Below are positions 10,531-22,199 of a stretch of 64,000 nucleotides of DNA, piece by piece (the stretch's first letter is position 1; every line of letters starts with the position of its first letter). The position numbers and the translations under genes were made by a program. The notes beneath the pieces are model-generated. The model was given only the letters and a program-made list of their open reading frames with translations, ran no database searches and had not been told where the DNA came from. Source of the stretch: Orobanche coerulescens. Lineage: Eukaryota > Streptophyta > Magnoliopsida > Lamiales > Orobanchaceae. The stretch lies in assembly GCA_033398695.1 (NCBI GenBank), contig CM065814.1, forward strand, positions 102,984,501-103,048,500, written 5' to 3'.

Positions 10531-10901
10531 GTTCCAGGAGATCGGACGGTGTACCGGGTCGGCATGAAGATGGTGGGCAAGTGTGATACTGTGTTGGTCT
10601 TCCAGTTATGTTTTGAGTTTTCCATTCAGTGTTGTACTGGATTGATTATTGAATACTCGAGTATTGTTTTCCTCTTTCCTTGAAGTTCCGGCCTGTGTTT
10701 GCCGAAGTATTGATTTGTGATGTAATGTCTGTGAATACATTGGTTATGTTTTTGGATACCTTTGTATCGTCTTTCTCCCCATTATATGTAGACCTTCTCG
10801 GTCAAGTTTTATAGTTCCGCGTATGTTTAGCCTTGTGTGTCCCACGGCGGGGCTCACGGCGCTGTAATATACCCTGAATAACTTGGGGGTGTTACAGAAT
10901 A

Positions 10902-10913
10902 TGGTATCAGAGC
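10902..10913 (+). other. Element B primer binding site (tRNA-iMet)
   Basis: TGGTATCAGAGC begins 5 bp after the LTR end, exactly complementary to the 3' end of initiator tRNA-Met. Confidence 0.95.
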
Positions 10914-11140
10914 TTAGGTCTATGGATACCTAGGCTGTCGGTCTTTTGGGTCGAATGAGTCGTCAATTTTCCACAGTATCACTACTCTGCCATCATCACA
11001 GTGCGACCGGTACTTGTAAGACCTCTTACTCTTCTGATGTTTCCTTATTCATTATGCTTCATCTATGGATGTTCTTGCGAATCGATCACCTTAATGACGT
11101 GTGTTTGAATTGTGCTTACGTACCTTGTTTGTTCTTCAGT

Positions 11141-11980
11141 GTGTCAGCTGGTAGGGGCCGTGGCCGTGGTCGTGGCCGTGGACGAGGAAGAGGTCGTGGC
11201 GCGGCCGTTTCCATCAGTTCAGTTGCGGGATCGACCAACCCCAGTTTGTCAAACTCGGTGCATCCCGATACCGAGAGTCAGCACGACCAGTCAGGCGGTC
11301 AAGGGAACAACGCGGACGTTGGAGTGGCGAATGCACTTCAACAATTGGCTACTCAAATGACTATTTTGGCCCAAACTGTTCAGATGAATAATCCGAACCC
11401 AAACACGGATGCCTTGCTCCAGAAGGTAATCCGTATGCACCCTCCACAGTTTGGCGGTGCCACAGACCCGTTGGGCTGGGAAGACTGGCTAGCGGAATTA
11501 GAGAAGATTTTCGAAGCGGTTGATTGCCCCGAGGTGAGGAAAGTACCAATTGCTCAGTATTTCCTCACTAAGGAGGCCGCTACTTGGTGGAAGGTCATCA
11601 AGCCACAGGATCGTATTGCCACGTGGGACGAGTTTAAGGAGCTCTTGGAGGCCGAGTTTTGTCCTTGGCCGGTACGAGAGAGCCGAATCCGAGCCTTCTT
11701 CGAGGCTAAACCACAAGATATTCCCGTTTCGCAGGCGATCGTGGAGTATAACCAACAATTGATCCATGTGAAGGATCAAGTGCGTAACGAGCGTGATAAG
11801 ATCCGTTATTTTGATATGCGGATGAATTTGGATTTACGGCGGTACATGGCCGGATTTGCTTGTACCACACTAAAAGAGTATCAAGACAGAGCTTTGGCCC
11901 ATGATATGTTGAGCCCGACAACGATACCGTTGAAGAACCAGAAGAAGCAGAAAGTTGCGGGAAATTTTTCTCGGATCTAA
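11141..11980 (+). pseudogene. Element B gag: capsid, N-terminal part
   Basis: The frame is open from upstream (10946), but homology with A and E starts at the Arg/Gly-rich N-terminus (SAGRGRGRGRG). Here the expected ATG reads GTG (11141), so the true start is lost or was never here. The capsid domain follows: ATDPLGWEDWLAELEKIF, KEAATWWKVIKPQDR, and TLKEYQDRALAHDM near the end. After residue 279 of this segment a frameshift at NFSRI ends the frame before the zinc knuckle. The product would form the virus-like particle around element RNA. Confidence 0.85.
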
Positions 11981-12122
11981 AGGTGGCAACTTTGAAGTCT
12001 CGGGCGACTAACTGTTTCGCCGGACAAATCGTCGCGTTCTAATAAAGGGAAGAGGGGTTACCGTTCCACTCCAGTACCTCAAATCGCACGGTGACTTGCT
12101 ATAATGTGGCCGCCTGTGCCAC

Positions 12123-12455
12123 TTGAATTCGGAATGCTACTTTCCACCATTAAAGTGTCACACGTGTGGACAGATGGGGCATAGAGCGGTTTATTGCTCC
12201 GAGCCGAACCAGACTTTGGACACTCGGGCTTACCCAACACCACTTGATCAAGGTATTAATCGGCGGCAATCTTTTGGTCAACCTCGGCAGAATTTCGGCA
12301 GGGGCCGGGACGGGGTCGAGAATGCCGGAGGGGGAAACTCTAGCGTCGGTTCGGTACAACCACGGGTTTATGAGATGCGCCGAGCGCATTTAACCCGACG
12401 CAGCGGTGGCTTCAGTACCATTCATATTCTATCTCATCCAAATTGTACTTTTTGA
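12123..12455 (+). pseudogene. Element B gag C-terminus: CCHC knuckle and linker to protease
   Basis: This 110-codon segment contains a complete nucleocapsid knuckle CHTCGQMGHRAVYC (C-x2-C-x4-H-x4-C), then a Pro/Gln/Gly-rich linker and the conserved QPRVYEMRRA motif just before protease. Between 11981 and 12122 the frame is disturbed. A further frame change near 12420 separates it from protease. Confidence 0.8.
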
Positions 12456-14373
12456 TTCGGGTGCTACACATTCTTTTATTTCTTTGGAGTGTGTACGCCG
12501 TTTGAATATAACTTGTGTGACTACTTGTAATCCCTTCATCGTGAGATCACGCCTATGGGATAGAATTGTGGGGAACCGGGAGATTAGAGATTTTCCGGTG
12601 ATTATATCCGGTATGGAATGGTTATCGAACCTGATTGTAGTTGATATGGAAGGCGAGGATGTAATCCTCGGTGAGGATTGGCTTGATAGTCATCAAGCGA
12701 TTATGAATTACCGTACCAAGGTTGTCACCATGATGACTGAAGACGGGTCTGAGTACTCATTTTTGGGGCGTAAGTCGGGACTACCCAAGTTACTTATCAG
12801 TGCCATGAAGGCCGTAAAACTTTTGAATAAAGGTTGTGCGGGCTATTGGTGTTATGCCTTGAAAATGGAAGGAAACGAAGTCGATCTCTCTTCGATTCCG
12901 GTTGTTAATGAGTATCCTGATGTTTTTCCGGATGACCTCCCGGGATTACCGCCAGATCGAGAAATAGAGTTTACCGTGGACCTAGAGCCAGATGCGGCTC
13001 CGATTTCTAAAGCACCTTACCGGATGGCACCTTCCGAAATGCAAGAATTGAAGAATCAGTTGGGAGAACTTCTGGAAAAAGGGTATATCAGACCGAGCGC
13101 TTCGCCTTGGGGCGCGCCTGTTCTTTTTGTGAGGAAGAAGGATGGCTCACTACGTTTGTGCATTGACTACCGTGAGCTGAACAAAGTAACCATCAAGAAC
13201 AAGTATCCTTTGCCACGTATAGACGATTTATTTGATCAATTGCAAGGGGCTGCAGTTTTCTCGAAAATTGATTTAAGATCCGGGTATTACCAACTCAGGG
13301 TGAAGGAGTCAGACGTTCTGAAGACGGCATTTCGGACGAGATATGGGCATTATGAATTTGTAGTTATGCCTTTCGGGTTGACTAATGCACCGGCAGTTTT
13401 CATGCAATTAATGAATAAGATATTCATCGAGTACCTCGACAGATGTGTAGTCGTCTTTATTGACGACATCTTGATCTACTCTCGAGATAAGGAGGAACAT
13501 GCCCGACACCTGCGTTTGATATTAGACATTTTGAGAACCGAGCACCTCTATGCAAAATTCTCGAAATGTGAATTTTGGTTGGAAGAAGTTATGTTTCTCG
13601 GCCATGTGATTTCGGCCGAAGGGGTTCGTGTAGACCCGCAGAAGATCGAGGCAGTGCTAGATTGGGCACCGCCTAAAAATGTTAAGGAGGTTCGTAGCTT
13701 TTTGGGCCTTGCTGGGTATTACCGTCGGTTTGTCGAGGGGTTCTCGAAACTCGCTCGACCGCTTACGAAATTACTCCAGAAGACCGAAAAGTTTGTTTGG
13801 ACGGATGAGAGACAGCAGAGCTTCGATGAACTAAAGAGACGATTGACTTCAGCACCGATTCTAACCTTACCACATGGTAGCGAAGGCTTTGCAGTTTACA
13901 GTGACGCTTCGGGTCAAGGCCTGGGTTGTGTCCTTATGCAGCATGATAAGACAATAGCTTTTGCGTCGCGACAATTAAAGCCTTACGAAATGAATTATCC
14001 TACTCACGATTTGGAATTAGCCGCAATTGTATTCGCACTCAAGATTTGGCGACATTACTTGTATGGTTCTTCGTGCCGGATTTATACTGATCACAAGAGT
14101 CTGAAATATATTTTCAGTCAGAAGGAGCTGAATATGAGACAGAGGCGTTGGTTAGAGTTGATAAAGGATTATGATTTGGAAATTCTTTACCACCCCGGAA
14201 AAGCTAATGTCGTTGCGGATGCTTTGAGCCGCAAATCGGCATCTCTTCAAATGCTCGAGGTTCTTACACCTCAGACAAAAATCCGTCGGGACTTAATTGA
14301 ACAAGGGATAGAAGTTTGGCTTCAACGAGTGCAGGGCAATCTGTACTCTCGAAATTACTTCGTCTTTAGTTGA
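12406..14373 (+). CDS. Element B protease, reverse transcriptase and RNase H (one frame)
   Basis: A 655-codon frame. Protease: [11 protein letters not shown] with catalytic Asp at residue 17 and [13 protein letters not shown] further on. RT: hinge [25 protein letters not shown] fingers, [30 protein letters not shown], and the catalytic FIDD at residues 351-354. RNase [12 protein letters not shown] with Asp 500, TDHKSL, and NVVADALSR at its end. All catalytic residues I can see are intact. The product would be cut from Gag-Pol and copy element RNA into DNA in cytoplasmic particles. The annotated ATG is only the first in frame; in the parental element this is an internal part of the polyprotein. 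Confidence 0.92.
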   Translation: MASVPFIFYLIQIVLFDSGATHSFISLECVRRLNITCVTTCNPFIVRSRLWDRIVGNREIRDFPVIISGMEWLSNLIVVDMEGEDVILGEDWLDSHQAIMNYRTKVVTMMTEDGSEYSFLGRKSGLPKLLISAMKAVKLLNKGCAGYWCYALKMEGNEVDLSSIPVVNEYPDVFPDDLPGLPPDREIEFTVDLEPDAAPISKAPYRMAPSEMQELKNQLGELLEKGYIRPSASPWGAPVLFVRKKDGSLRLCIDYRELNKVTIKNKYPLPRIDDLFDQLQGAAVFSKIDLRSGYYQLRVKESDVLKTAFRTRYGHYEFVVMPFGLTNAPAVFMQLMNKIFIEYLDRCVVVFIDDILIYSRDKEEHARHLRLILDILRTEHLYAKFSKCEFWLEEVMFLGHVISAEGVRVDPQKIEAVLDWAPPKNVKEVRSFLGLAGYYRRFVEGFSKLARPLTKLLQKTEKFVWTDERQQSFDELKRRLTSAPILTLPHGSEGFAVYSDASGQGLGCVLMQHDKTIAFASRQLKPYEMNYPTHDLELAAIVFALKIWRHYLYGSSCRIYTDHKSLKYIFSQKELNMRQRRWLELIKDYDLEILYHPGKANVVADALSRKSASLQMLEVLTPQTKIRRDLIEQGIEVWLQRVQGNLYSRNYFVFS

Positions 14374-15342
14374 TGACATCAAAGGGAAGCAGTGGAGTGA
14401 CCCGATGATTTCTCAATCAAGGAAGATGTAATTAAAGGAAAAGCTCCTGGCTTTATGGTACACGGGGATAGTATTCGAGATTTCAGGCAGGCTTTGTGTT
14501 AGAACGATTTAGAGTTGAGACAGAGAATTCTCCGAGAAGCGCAAGCTACGCCATACTCAAACCACCCCGGGACGAGAAAGAAGTACAAAGATTAGAAGCG
14601 AAATTTTTGGTGAAATAACATGAAGAAGGATGTTACGGAGATTGTACAACGGTGCTTGACGTGCCAACAAGTCAAGATCGAACATCAACGACCAATGGGT
14701 TGTTGAAACCGCTTCCCATTCCCGTGTGGAAGTGGGAAGATATTTCTTTGGATTTCATCAGTGGCATGCCGAGAACTCGGTCCGGAATGAATATGATTTT
14801 GGTAGTTGTGTATCGGTTGACCAATTCTGCACACTTTTGGGTATTAAGGATACTTGGGGGCCGGATAGACTGCTCGAACCTTTATTGCCGAGATCGTGAG
14901 GTTACATGGTGCCCCAAAACCATTGTTTCGATCGAGACGGCCGCTTCAGATCGCACTTTTGGCAGCCGCTCATCGGGCTTTGGGTACCGAGTTGAGATTG
15001 AGCACTTCTTTTCATCCTCGGTCGGATGGTCGACCGAGAGGACGATTCAAACGTTGGAAGATATGTTACGGGCTTGTGCCTTAGATCGAGTAATGATTGG
15101 GAGCTTCACTTGCCGTTGATCGAGTTTGCTTACAATAATAGTTGGCATGCGATCCAAATGGCACCCTTCGAGGCACTTTATGGTAGGCGATGTAGGTCGC
15201 CATTATGTTGGGACGAGGCTTCCGAACTAGTTGGGACGGAGCCGGATATGTTGATGGAGACTAAGGAAAAGATTACTATTATCCGGACCGATTATCGGGC
15301 CGCCTGCAGTCGCCGAAATCTTATGCCGATACTCGTCGACCC
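14374..15342 (+). pseudogene. Element B integrase: zinc finger and catalytic core, frameshifted
   Basis: Fragments in several frames show a ruined H2C2 finger ([13 protein letters not shown] near 14652-14690), the first Asp context (WEDISLDFISG), the DRLTKSAHF-type motif mutated to YRLTNSAHF, and the downstream core (SNDWELHLPLIEFAYNNSWH, ALYGRRCRSPLCWDEASEL). At least four frame changes occur. Several, such as the one in the GQTERTIQ region near 15020-15050, sit where related copies have CAG and this one has CG. The core is non-functional as read. Confidence 0.82.
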
Positions 15343-15777
15343 TTGGAGTTCGAAGTGGGGGATCATGTCTTACTCAAGGTGTCGCCGACCCGTGGAGTTT
15401 TCCGCTTCGGGAAAAAGGGGAAACTTAGTCCGAGGTATATCGGACCTTTCGAGATTTTGGACAGAGTTGGAGATTTAGCTTATCGCTTGGCGTTGCCTCC
15501 AGCTTTGAGTCACGTCCATAGTGTTTTTCATGTGTCTCAGTTGAGGAAGTACGTACCGGATCCAAGCCACATCATCGACTACAGTGAGATTGACGTAGCC
15601 GAGGATATTACCTTTCCAGAGAGACCCGTGAAGATCCTTGAGCGTCACGAGAAACAACTTCGGCATAAGACCATTCCACTGGTTAAAGTGCAATGGTCGA
15701 GACATGGAGTCGAGGAGGCAACTTGGGAGACGGAAGAGAAGATGCGGGTGGAATACCCCGAACTATTTATTTCTTAA
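15343..15777 (+). CDS. Element B integrase C-terminus with chromodomain-like tail
   Basis: This 144-codon frame starts in the SH3-like domain (EFEVGDHVLLKVSPTRGVF, PRYIGPFEILDRVGDLAYRL) and continues through HSVFHVSQLRKYVPDPSH to the tail VKVQWSRHGVEEATWETE followed by YPELF. This tail matches the degenerate (group II) chromodomains of Tekay/Del elements, thought to direct integration to heterochromatin. It ends at a stop 23 bp before the purine tract. Confidence 0.88.
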   Translation: MEFEVGDHVLLKVSPTRGVFRFGKKGKLSPRYIGPFEILDRVGDLAYRLALPPALSHVHSVFHVSQLRKYVPDPSHIIDYSEIDVAEDITFPERPVKILERHEKQLRHKTIPLVKVQWSRHGVEEATWETEEKMRVEYPELFIS

Positions 15778-15800
15778 GTTTCGGGACGAAACTTCTTTTT

Positions 15801-15812
15801 AGAGGGGGAGAA
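15801..15812 (+). other. Element B polypurine tract
   Basis: AGAGGGGGAGAA immediately precedes the 3' LTR and would prime plus-strand DNA. The upstream GTTTCGGGACGAAAC is also found before the D, H and other 3' LTRs. Confidence 0.88.
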
Positions 15813-17825
15813 TGTAATACCCGTACTTTTATTGACTGTTTGACTCTGTCATCCTCCTTATTTTTTTTGTCGCTCTGTAAATGCTTGGAGATGTGGTTGA
15901 TATTGCTATTGAGTTTCGTATCTCGTTTGGTTCTTGATCATGTCGTTTAGACCTTGCGGGAATGTTCTGTGCTAGAAAATTAGCGTACGCTAGGCCTAGA
16001 CTAACGCACGCTAGTGCGCTGATTAGCGCACGCTAGCTCGAGCCGTAGCGCACGCTAAGAGTATCGGTCAGTCGTAACCGATTCGGATCGCTTCTCTCGG
16101 ATCGGCGGATTAACGCACGCTAGGAGTTTGTTAGCGCGCGCTATCCATGTATAGTAGCGCACGCTAACATCCGTCCGTAGCGCACGCTACCGGGCCGGTC
16201 ACAGAGGCGTGAAGTTGCCGTTTTCTCGACTATCGAGATAGCGTACGCTAGGCTTCGACTAGCGCACGCTAAAGCTATAGCATAACGCACGCTAAGCATT
16301 GGCGGTAGCGCACGTTAAGTATTGAGCAGGCGTAGTCGCAAGTTCGACTCCGATCTTGGATGCCATATTTTGGGCTAGCGCACGCTAGGGGCAAATGATT
16401 AGCGCACGCTAACGAGATCGACAGAGGCCACTGGACTATCCGGTGACTTCGCTAGCGCACGCTAATGAAGGAGGCGTAGCGTGCGCTAGACTGGACATAT
16501 ATAAATATGGCAGTTGACTTTATTTTCGTCATTTCTCACCTTCTTCACTCCTTTTCGACGGGAATCACTCGGGAGAGGCGATCTTAGGCGTTTGGAAGCG
16601 ATCTTCCTTCTAACAACAATATATTTGCTTGGAGAACAAGCATTTCTCAACATCTAATTCCTCCTAACGTCCGAATCAAGGTAAAAATCCTTAGAACCCT
16701 ACCTTTTGGGAATTTTGGGGTTTTTCGTAGATTTGTCCGATTTACCCGTTTTGAAGCTTGAGAACCTTGAGATTATGATGTATCTATACCGTGTGTATAC
16801 TTTTCCTACGATTTTATGGTTTAGATTGTGCCGTTTTCGGACTTGTGAGATTTAGGACGATTTTCCAACCTTTAGTTGATTATCCGTATATCTTTATGAA
16901 TCGTAGACGGGTTTGGGGAGTTCCTTCGTGTAGTTTGAATATGGATGATTGATTATCATACTCCTTGCGAATCATTTAGGTGCCGGAAGCGCGTTCTTGG
17001 ACCTACCGAACTCATACCCTTCCTTCGTTCAATTTTCTCGATGTCTCAAAGGCAAGTATACATTTATGATTGTGCATTCTCGACTTTGAAAGTAAGAGGA
17101 ATTGATGGTATGATATGAACGAACCGTTTTTACGGCATTCATATATATATTGATGGCATATTATGAACGAACCGTTTTTACGGCATTCATATATGTATTA
17201 TTGGCATGTAACGAACGAACCGTTTTGACGGCATTCCTACATGTAACGGCGTATGATATGAACGAACCGTTTCTACGGCATTCACATACGTCATAAGATT
17301 TTAGTCATTCCGGAATAACTAGTCTTGAATTGATGAATTGACGGATTACATTTACTTTATTGTCGAGGAGTATTGTGTTTCATACTTGTTATACTTGCAC
17401 TAGCTATTCGACGGCTAACCCCTTTATGGGGGAAATACGTTTCATGTATTTCAGGTTCCAGGAGATCGGACAGGCAGGTACCGGGTCGGCATGAAGATGG
17501 TGGGCAAGTGTGATACTGTGTTGGTCTTCCAGTTATGTTTTGAGTTTTCCATTCAGTGTTGTTGTACTGGATTGATTATTGAATACTCGAGTATTGTTTT
17601 CCTCTTTCCTTGAAGTTCCGGCCTGTGTTTGCCGAAGTATTGATTTGTGATGTAATGTCTGTGAATACATTGGTTATGTTTTGGATACCTTTGTATCGTC
17701 TTTCTCCCCATTATATGTAGACCTTCTCGGTCAAGTTTTATAGTTCCGCGTATGTTTAGCCTTGTGTGTCCCACGGCGGGGCTCACGGCGCTGTAATATA
17801 CCCTGAATAACTTGGGGGTGTTACA
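15813..17825 (+). repeat. Element B 3' LTR
   Basis: It matches the 5' LTR end to end (2013 against 1998 bp). Differences concentrate in the U3 array and at CAG/CTG sites (compare 9272-9328 with 16190-16250). It carries its own palindrome array (15981-16488), TATA (16496), hairpin units (about 17114-17290) and the conserved splice-like motifs. The TATAC duplication follows at 17826. Confidence 0.95.
15981..16488. repeat. TAGCGCACGCTA palindrome array, B 3' LTR
   Basis: This is the same series of about 16 near-palindromes in quartets as in the 5' LTR. Spacer sequences differ by short indels between the two copies. Confidence 0.9.
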
Positions 17826-17830
17826 TATAC

Positions 17831-18954
17831 TTGGTAGGAGATCGTTGGGAAACCCGATTCTTCCACCCATAGATGAGGTTCAAAGAATTAAAGCACCAAA
17901 AACAATAGCGCAATCATCAATGGCAAACGACGAGAATAATCCGGATCTTGAAGAGCACCAAATGCTCGAGGGAGAAAATATTCATCAACTGAGACTTCCG
18001 AGATATGAGAATGTTGGGCACAATCAAGAGATACCCGAAGCTCAACAAGGGAGATACTTTTATCCGAGACAACCACCCGTTGGAGTGCAATATGGAGCGA
18101 ACTATTATCCCGGGCCTCAATATGGGATGGAAGCAAACTACAATATGCCGCAACAACCTCCGGTTGAGCATCTAATGCGGGACTATGCAAAGCCCGTGGT
18201 TAACACCGCCATCTCGTGCATCCAATTAACACTGGCAGCAAGAAACTACCACATCAACGGATTTCACATCGAGCAATTGCCCTCATTTCACGGATTAGCA
18301 CGTGAGGAACCGTTGTCATTTATTCGGGACTTCTATATAGCGATTGACAACTTCCCAATAAATGGATTGAGCGAGGATCAATTAAGAATGAAGTGCTTTC
18401 CTTATACACTCAAGGATGGGGCAAAACAATGGTTGATGACTTTGGCACCGGGCTCACTAAGAACGTGGGATGAAGTTTACGACAAATTCATTACCATGTA
18501 CTTCTCTCATTCGAAGACTACACAATTGAGAACTCAAATCTCAACATTTGGGCAACAAAATGGAGAGGCATTTCACGAAGCATGGGACTGATTCAAGATG
18601 CTCCTCATTCAATGCCCACACCATCACTATCCGTTTCAACTACTTAATCAATTCTTCTATGATGGATTGACTCAATATTGCCAAGGTGCAGTAGATAACG
18701 CAGTTGGTGGTTCTTTTTGGGGATTGACGGTAAGACAAGCTCATAACGTATTTGAAACATTGGGAGCTAATTCTAAGCAAAAAAGTGTGCGTGTTAGTAG
18801 GGGAGTTTTGAACCAAGTAAGTGAGAAAGAATAGATCTAATCTAAAATCGATGAGTTAACAAATGAGCTAAGACGATTCAAGACTCAAAATAAATCTTCA
18901 AGCTCACGAGTTTGTGAAATTTGCGGGGGATCCGGACATGATGCTAATTCTTGC
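17831..18954 (+). pseudogene. Element C gag (Athila/Tat type) with CCHC knuckle
   Basis: The main frame (to 18591) begins at MANDENNPDLEEHQ (ATG at 17920) and shows the Athila/Tat gag core: MRDYAKPVVNTAISCIQL, LPSFHGLAREEPLSFIRDF, LRMKCFPYTLKDGAKQWL, LAPGSLRTWDEVYDKFI. The repeat-poor N-terminus is rich in Gln/Pro/Tyr. A TGA replaces a Trp- or Arg-type codon after HEAWD. The frame resumes to 18834, and a knuckle CEICGGSGHDANSC is readable at 18913-18954. The gag is broken and its pol is missing. Bases 18955-19028 form the junction to fragment I. Confidence 0.85.
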
Positions 18955-19028
18955 TCGCATACTTTCCCAGAAGAACAAACCGAGCAAGTGAATTGGGCTA
19001 GGGACCGAGTTCTGGTTACAGCATGTAC

Positions 19029-20511
19029 ATGGGAAACTTTGTACACTTGAGATTTCATCATCTCTAAACAAGACTATTGGTATGAAGTAGAGTGTGGGCA
19101 TGCTTTTATCACGGATTCGGGGGATGAGGTAACTCGGGGAAAAGCACCTGGATTTATGGTCCACGAGGATGGAATTATACGATTCAATAATCAGTTAGGT
19201 ACACCAACATATGAGAATTTAAAAAACTCTATATTGAGAGAGGCTCATGCTACTCGTACTCCATTCATTTTTGGGTCTAGCAAGATGTATAACGACATGA
19301 TAATATTACTGGTGGGGTAATATGAAGTGAGAAGTTGCAGAGTTCGTTTCAAGTTGGTTAACCTGCCAACAGGTTAAGATTGAGCATCAGCGACCAGCAG
19401 GTATGCTGAAACCACTCCTTATTCCATAATGAAAATGGGAGGATATGTCGACGGATTTTATCACGAGTTTGTCAACGAGTCATTAGGGGTATGAACATGA
19501 TTTGGGTGATTGTGGATCGTCAGACCAAATCAGCTAATTTTTTGGAGATTAAGGATGTTTAGGGCCCTGAATGGTTGGCCCAATTGTTCATTCGGGAGAT
19601 CATGAGGTTGCATGGTACTTCCAAGAGTATTGTAACGGATCATTACGGACAATTTGTGTCACATTTCGGAAAGCCATTCATCATGCGATGGATACGCAGT
19701 TGAACTTCATCACGATATTTCATCCTCAGACCAATGGTCAATCGGAGAGGACTATTCAGATTATGGAGAATATGTTTAGAGCTTATGCTTTCGACTGGAA
19801 AGATGATTGGGAAGTCCAACTACCCTTGGTTGAATTCACCTATAATAACAGCTGGCATGCTTTGATCAAGATGGTGCCTTAAAAGGCATTATTTGGCCAT
19901 TGTTGTAGGTCTTCTTTGTGTTGGAATGAATTGTCTGAATATTTGGGTATGGAACCCAATCTGTTGATAGCAGCTCATGAGAATATTGCTTTGATCAAGA
20001 CCCGTTTATTAACTGCTCAGAGTCGACAGAAGTTGTATGCAGATAACCGTCGACCACCGCTTGAGTTCGAGGTTGGTAACTATGTACTGGTTAAGATATA
20101 TCCTACCCAAAGTGTTTTCCATTTTGGGAGGAGGAGAAAGCTAAGTCCAAGGTATATCAGACCATTTGAGATTTTGGAACGAGTGGGGGATCTAGCTTAT
20201 CGTTTGGCTTACCCTCGGCTTTGAGTCGAGTTCATAATATGTTCCATGTTTCACAGCTGAGGAAGTATGTTGCCGACCTGAGTCGCATACTTCAGTTTGA
20301 TGAGATCAAGATAGCCGATGATCATTCTACAATGAGCACCCCGAATGGATATTAAAGAGGAGGAGCAAACAGTTGAGAAACAACGATCCCTTTGTTGAAG
20401 GTTCAGTAGTCGAGGCATGGAGTCGATGATGCTACATGGGAAACTCAAGACTGTATAAGGGAGAGGTATCCTGAGTTATTTACCACTTAATTTTGAGGCT
20501 AGAACTCTTTG
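19029..20511 (+). pseudogene. Fragment I: Tekay-type integrase of the H family
   Basis: Without LTR or RT, the sequence begins at a point equivalent to H position about 58020. It runs through the RNase H-integrase linker (GKAPGFMVHEDGIIRF), a damaged zinc finger, integrase core (NGQSERTIQIMENMFRAYAFDW, VEFTYNNSWHALIKM), SH3-like region (FEVGNYVLVKI, PRYIRPFEILERVGDLAYRL) and a damaged chromodomain-like tail. Multiple stops include a TAA in the MAPYEAL motif. Its 3' end, just before the expected PPT, is interrupted by the copia LTR at 20512. It is an older relative of H, which lies 31 kb away. Confidence 0.85.
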
Positions 20512-22001
20512 TGTTGGGGCTTATGTGTTGTAAATAAAATGCAGCGGAAGCGATAAAGTTTGAATAAAGCATTTTACGCATCTACAAGCATAAAATCTAA
20601 TTAGGCATGCCAATTAATTAACTACTAAGATTAATAAGCAATTTAAATACTATTTATTATTTATTAAATAATATTGTTGGTGAAATCAATATCCTAATCT
20701 AGATCAAAAGATCATAGGATATTTACCTCTTGAAGCGTAGCAGTTGCTACTTTGATTTCTTCCTCAAAACCTTCTAGAGTATGATCCCGCCTTAATCCGG
20801 ATGTTTTGTGGGCAACGAGCTACCGAATCTTGCTTGAACTTCAACTTGGATTGGCCGAAATATTGTTATTTGGGAGTCACTCGATTTTCCTTTGTTTCTA
20901 GTATTATGTAAACACTCTTAGAAAATTAATGTGTTATCTAAATTTTAGAGTCAAAGATACAAGTCTAGATTTATAATTAAACACAAGAAGAAAAAAACAA
21001 ACTCTCAAGTATTAGTATAATGTCACGGTCGAGATATCCCCTTAAAGTCCTATTTATAGGCTTTGGTCTACTCTAGGGATCTTAAGAAGGATTAAGGTTA
21101 CGAATCCTAGTGTAGCCCAACCTTCCATATTAAGCCCTTCCTAATATGGTTGAGTTCACTAATATCAATATAATCCACTAAAGAATTAATATTGCACTTC
21201 CAACCTAAATCCCAATTTACAAAATCGAGCTCCTTATTTAAATATATAATCTCACTTGTTTAAGATATCGAATGTCTATTAATTAGTCTAAGCCACTGAT
21301 AGTTTTAGTTAATTAATTTTTTATCCAAGAGTAGTACCACTCGAACCTTATTATTATATCAGAATTAAATCCACCTGCAGGGTTTAATATAATAATCATT
21401 ATCAAGCTCCTCAAGAGGACATCATCAACGCACGAGTCAGGACACAATTTCTAGTTATAATAATAATTGTCATATAAATAAAATTATTGTCTAAGATACG
21501 AAGCATATTGAGTCAATCACTGTGACTCTCACTCATAGGTAAATCAAAGCAATAAATATTATAAATACACAATTAAATATTATATACTTAGAATTAATAA
21601 ATAATAATTATCCAAGATTTACGTTCTTCTTATAGTCAGTACAGAAGACACTATCTCACTGCGATCCAGTTCAACGTATGCAAATACGATAATGCATGCT
21701 AATAGCCAAGACCAACTAATCTCAAGCATACATTACAACCTTTTATATAATTTGTCTAGTAATTGTATAGGTTGTGAACTATTATATTATTTTATAATGC
21801 ACCGATAATGTGATCTTCTGTGTTACACCAACACATCACATTATCTACTATATAAAATAAATAGACAATATATTTGCATAACCATAACGTGAATTAATAT
21901 GGATAACATGTGATTAAATGTAATTAATATTCTCATAGGTAGTTACAGAAAAATAAGGTAATACAAGCATAAAGTATAATTTGCAGTATACAACCCTAAC
22001 A
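20512..22001 (-). repeat. Element J 3' LTR
   Basis: 1490 bp, bounded on the plus strand by TGTTGGGG and CCCTAACA, an imperfect terminal inverted repeat. It is AT-rich, without a significant ORF, and inserted in fragment I just after its chromodomain tail. Bases 22002-22199 are the 3' end of the internal region. Confidence 0.85.
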
Positions 22002-22011
22002 ATCTCCTACT
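22002..22011 (-). other. Element J polypurine tract
   Basis: The minus strand reads GTAGGAGAT directly before the LTR start TGTTAGGG, the usual copia arrangement. Confidence 0.7.
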
Positions 22012-22199
22012 TATACTCAAAGCATGCTTTTAAGTATACTACTCTATTACATAGTCTATCATATCCCCCACTTATACTCAAAGCAATGCTGCTATACGCC
22101 GCAATCTCATTCCTTATACATGCCTTTCAAAAACTTTTGAGGGTAAGCCTTTCATGAAAGGATCAGCAAGATTATCTTCCGATGCAACCCTGGCTACAA

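Larger units (their letters stand above)
8899..10896 (+). repeat. Element B 5' LTR
   Basis: It starts TGTAATACCCG and ends GGGGGTGTTACA. In order it contains the U3 head, a 16-copy palindrome array (9067-9568), a TATA box (9576-9586), a putative leader intron pair (9760-10530) with four tandem hairpins, and a GC-rich 3' end. The duplicated target TATAC lies immediately upstream. Confidence 0.95.
8899..17825 (+). mobile_element. Element B: young, nearly complete Tekay-type gypsy
   Basis: The 8927-bp element is bounded by LTRs of 1998 and 2013 bp and flanked by a perfect TATAC duplication. It has an iMet primer site, gag, protease-RT-RNase H in one long frame, integrase with a chromodomain-like tail, and a purine tract. 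The LTRs are nearly identical outside the U3 array and a few CAG/CTG sites, so insertion was recent. Frame breaks in gag and integrase make this copy non-autonomous as read, though several coincide with CAG/CTG sites and may be sequencing errors. It is inserted in the leader of element C. Confidence 0.95.
7177..19028 (+). mobile_element. Element C: Athila/Tat-type Ty3/gypsy fragment, interrupted by B
   Basis: It comprises a complete LTR (7177-8754), an Asp-tRNA-type primer site (8761-8778), about 115 bp of leader, then after the inserted element B a gag gene (from 17831) ending in a CCHC knuckle (18913-18954). The two sides of B share the duplicated TATAC (8894-8898 and 17826-17830), which proves that they were once continuous. 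The sequence switches to an unrelated Tekay-type integrase fragment near 19029, so pol and the 3' LTR of C are absent. Confidence 0.88.
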
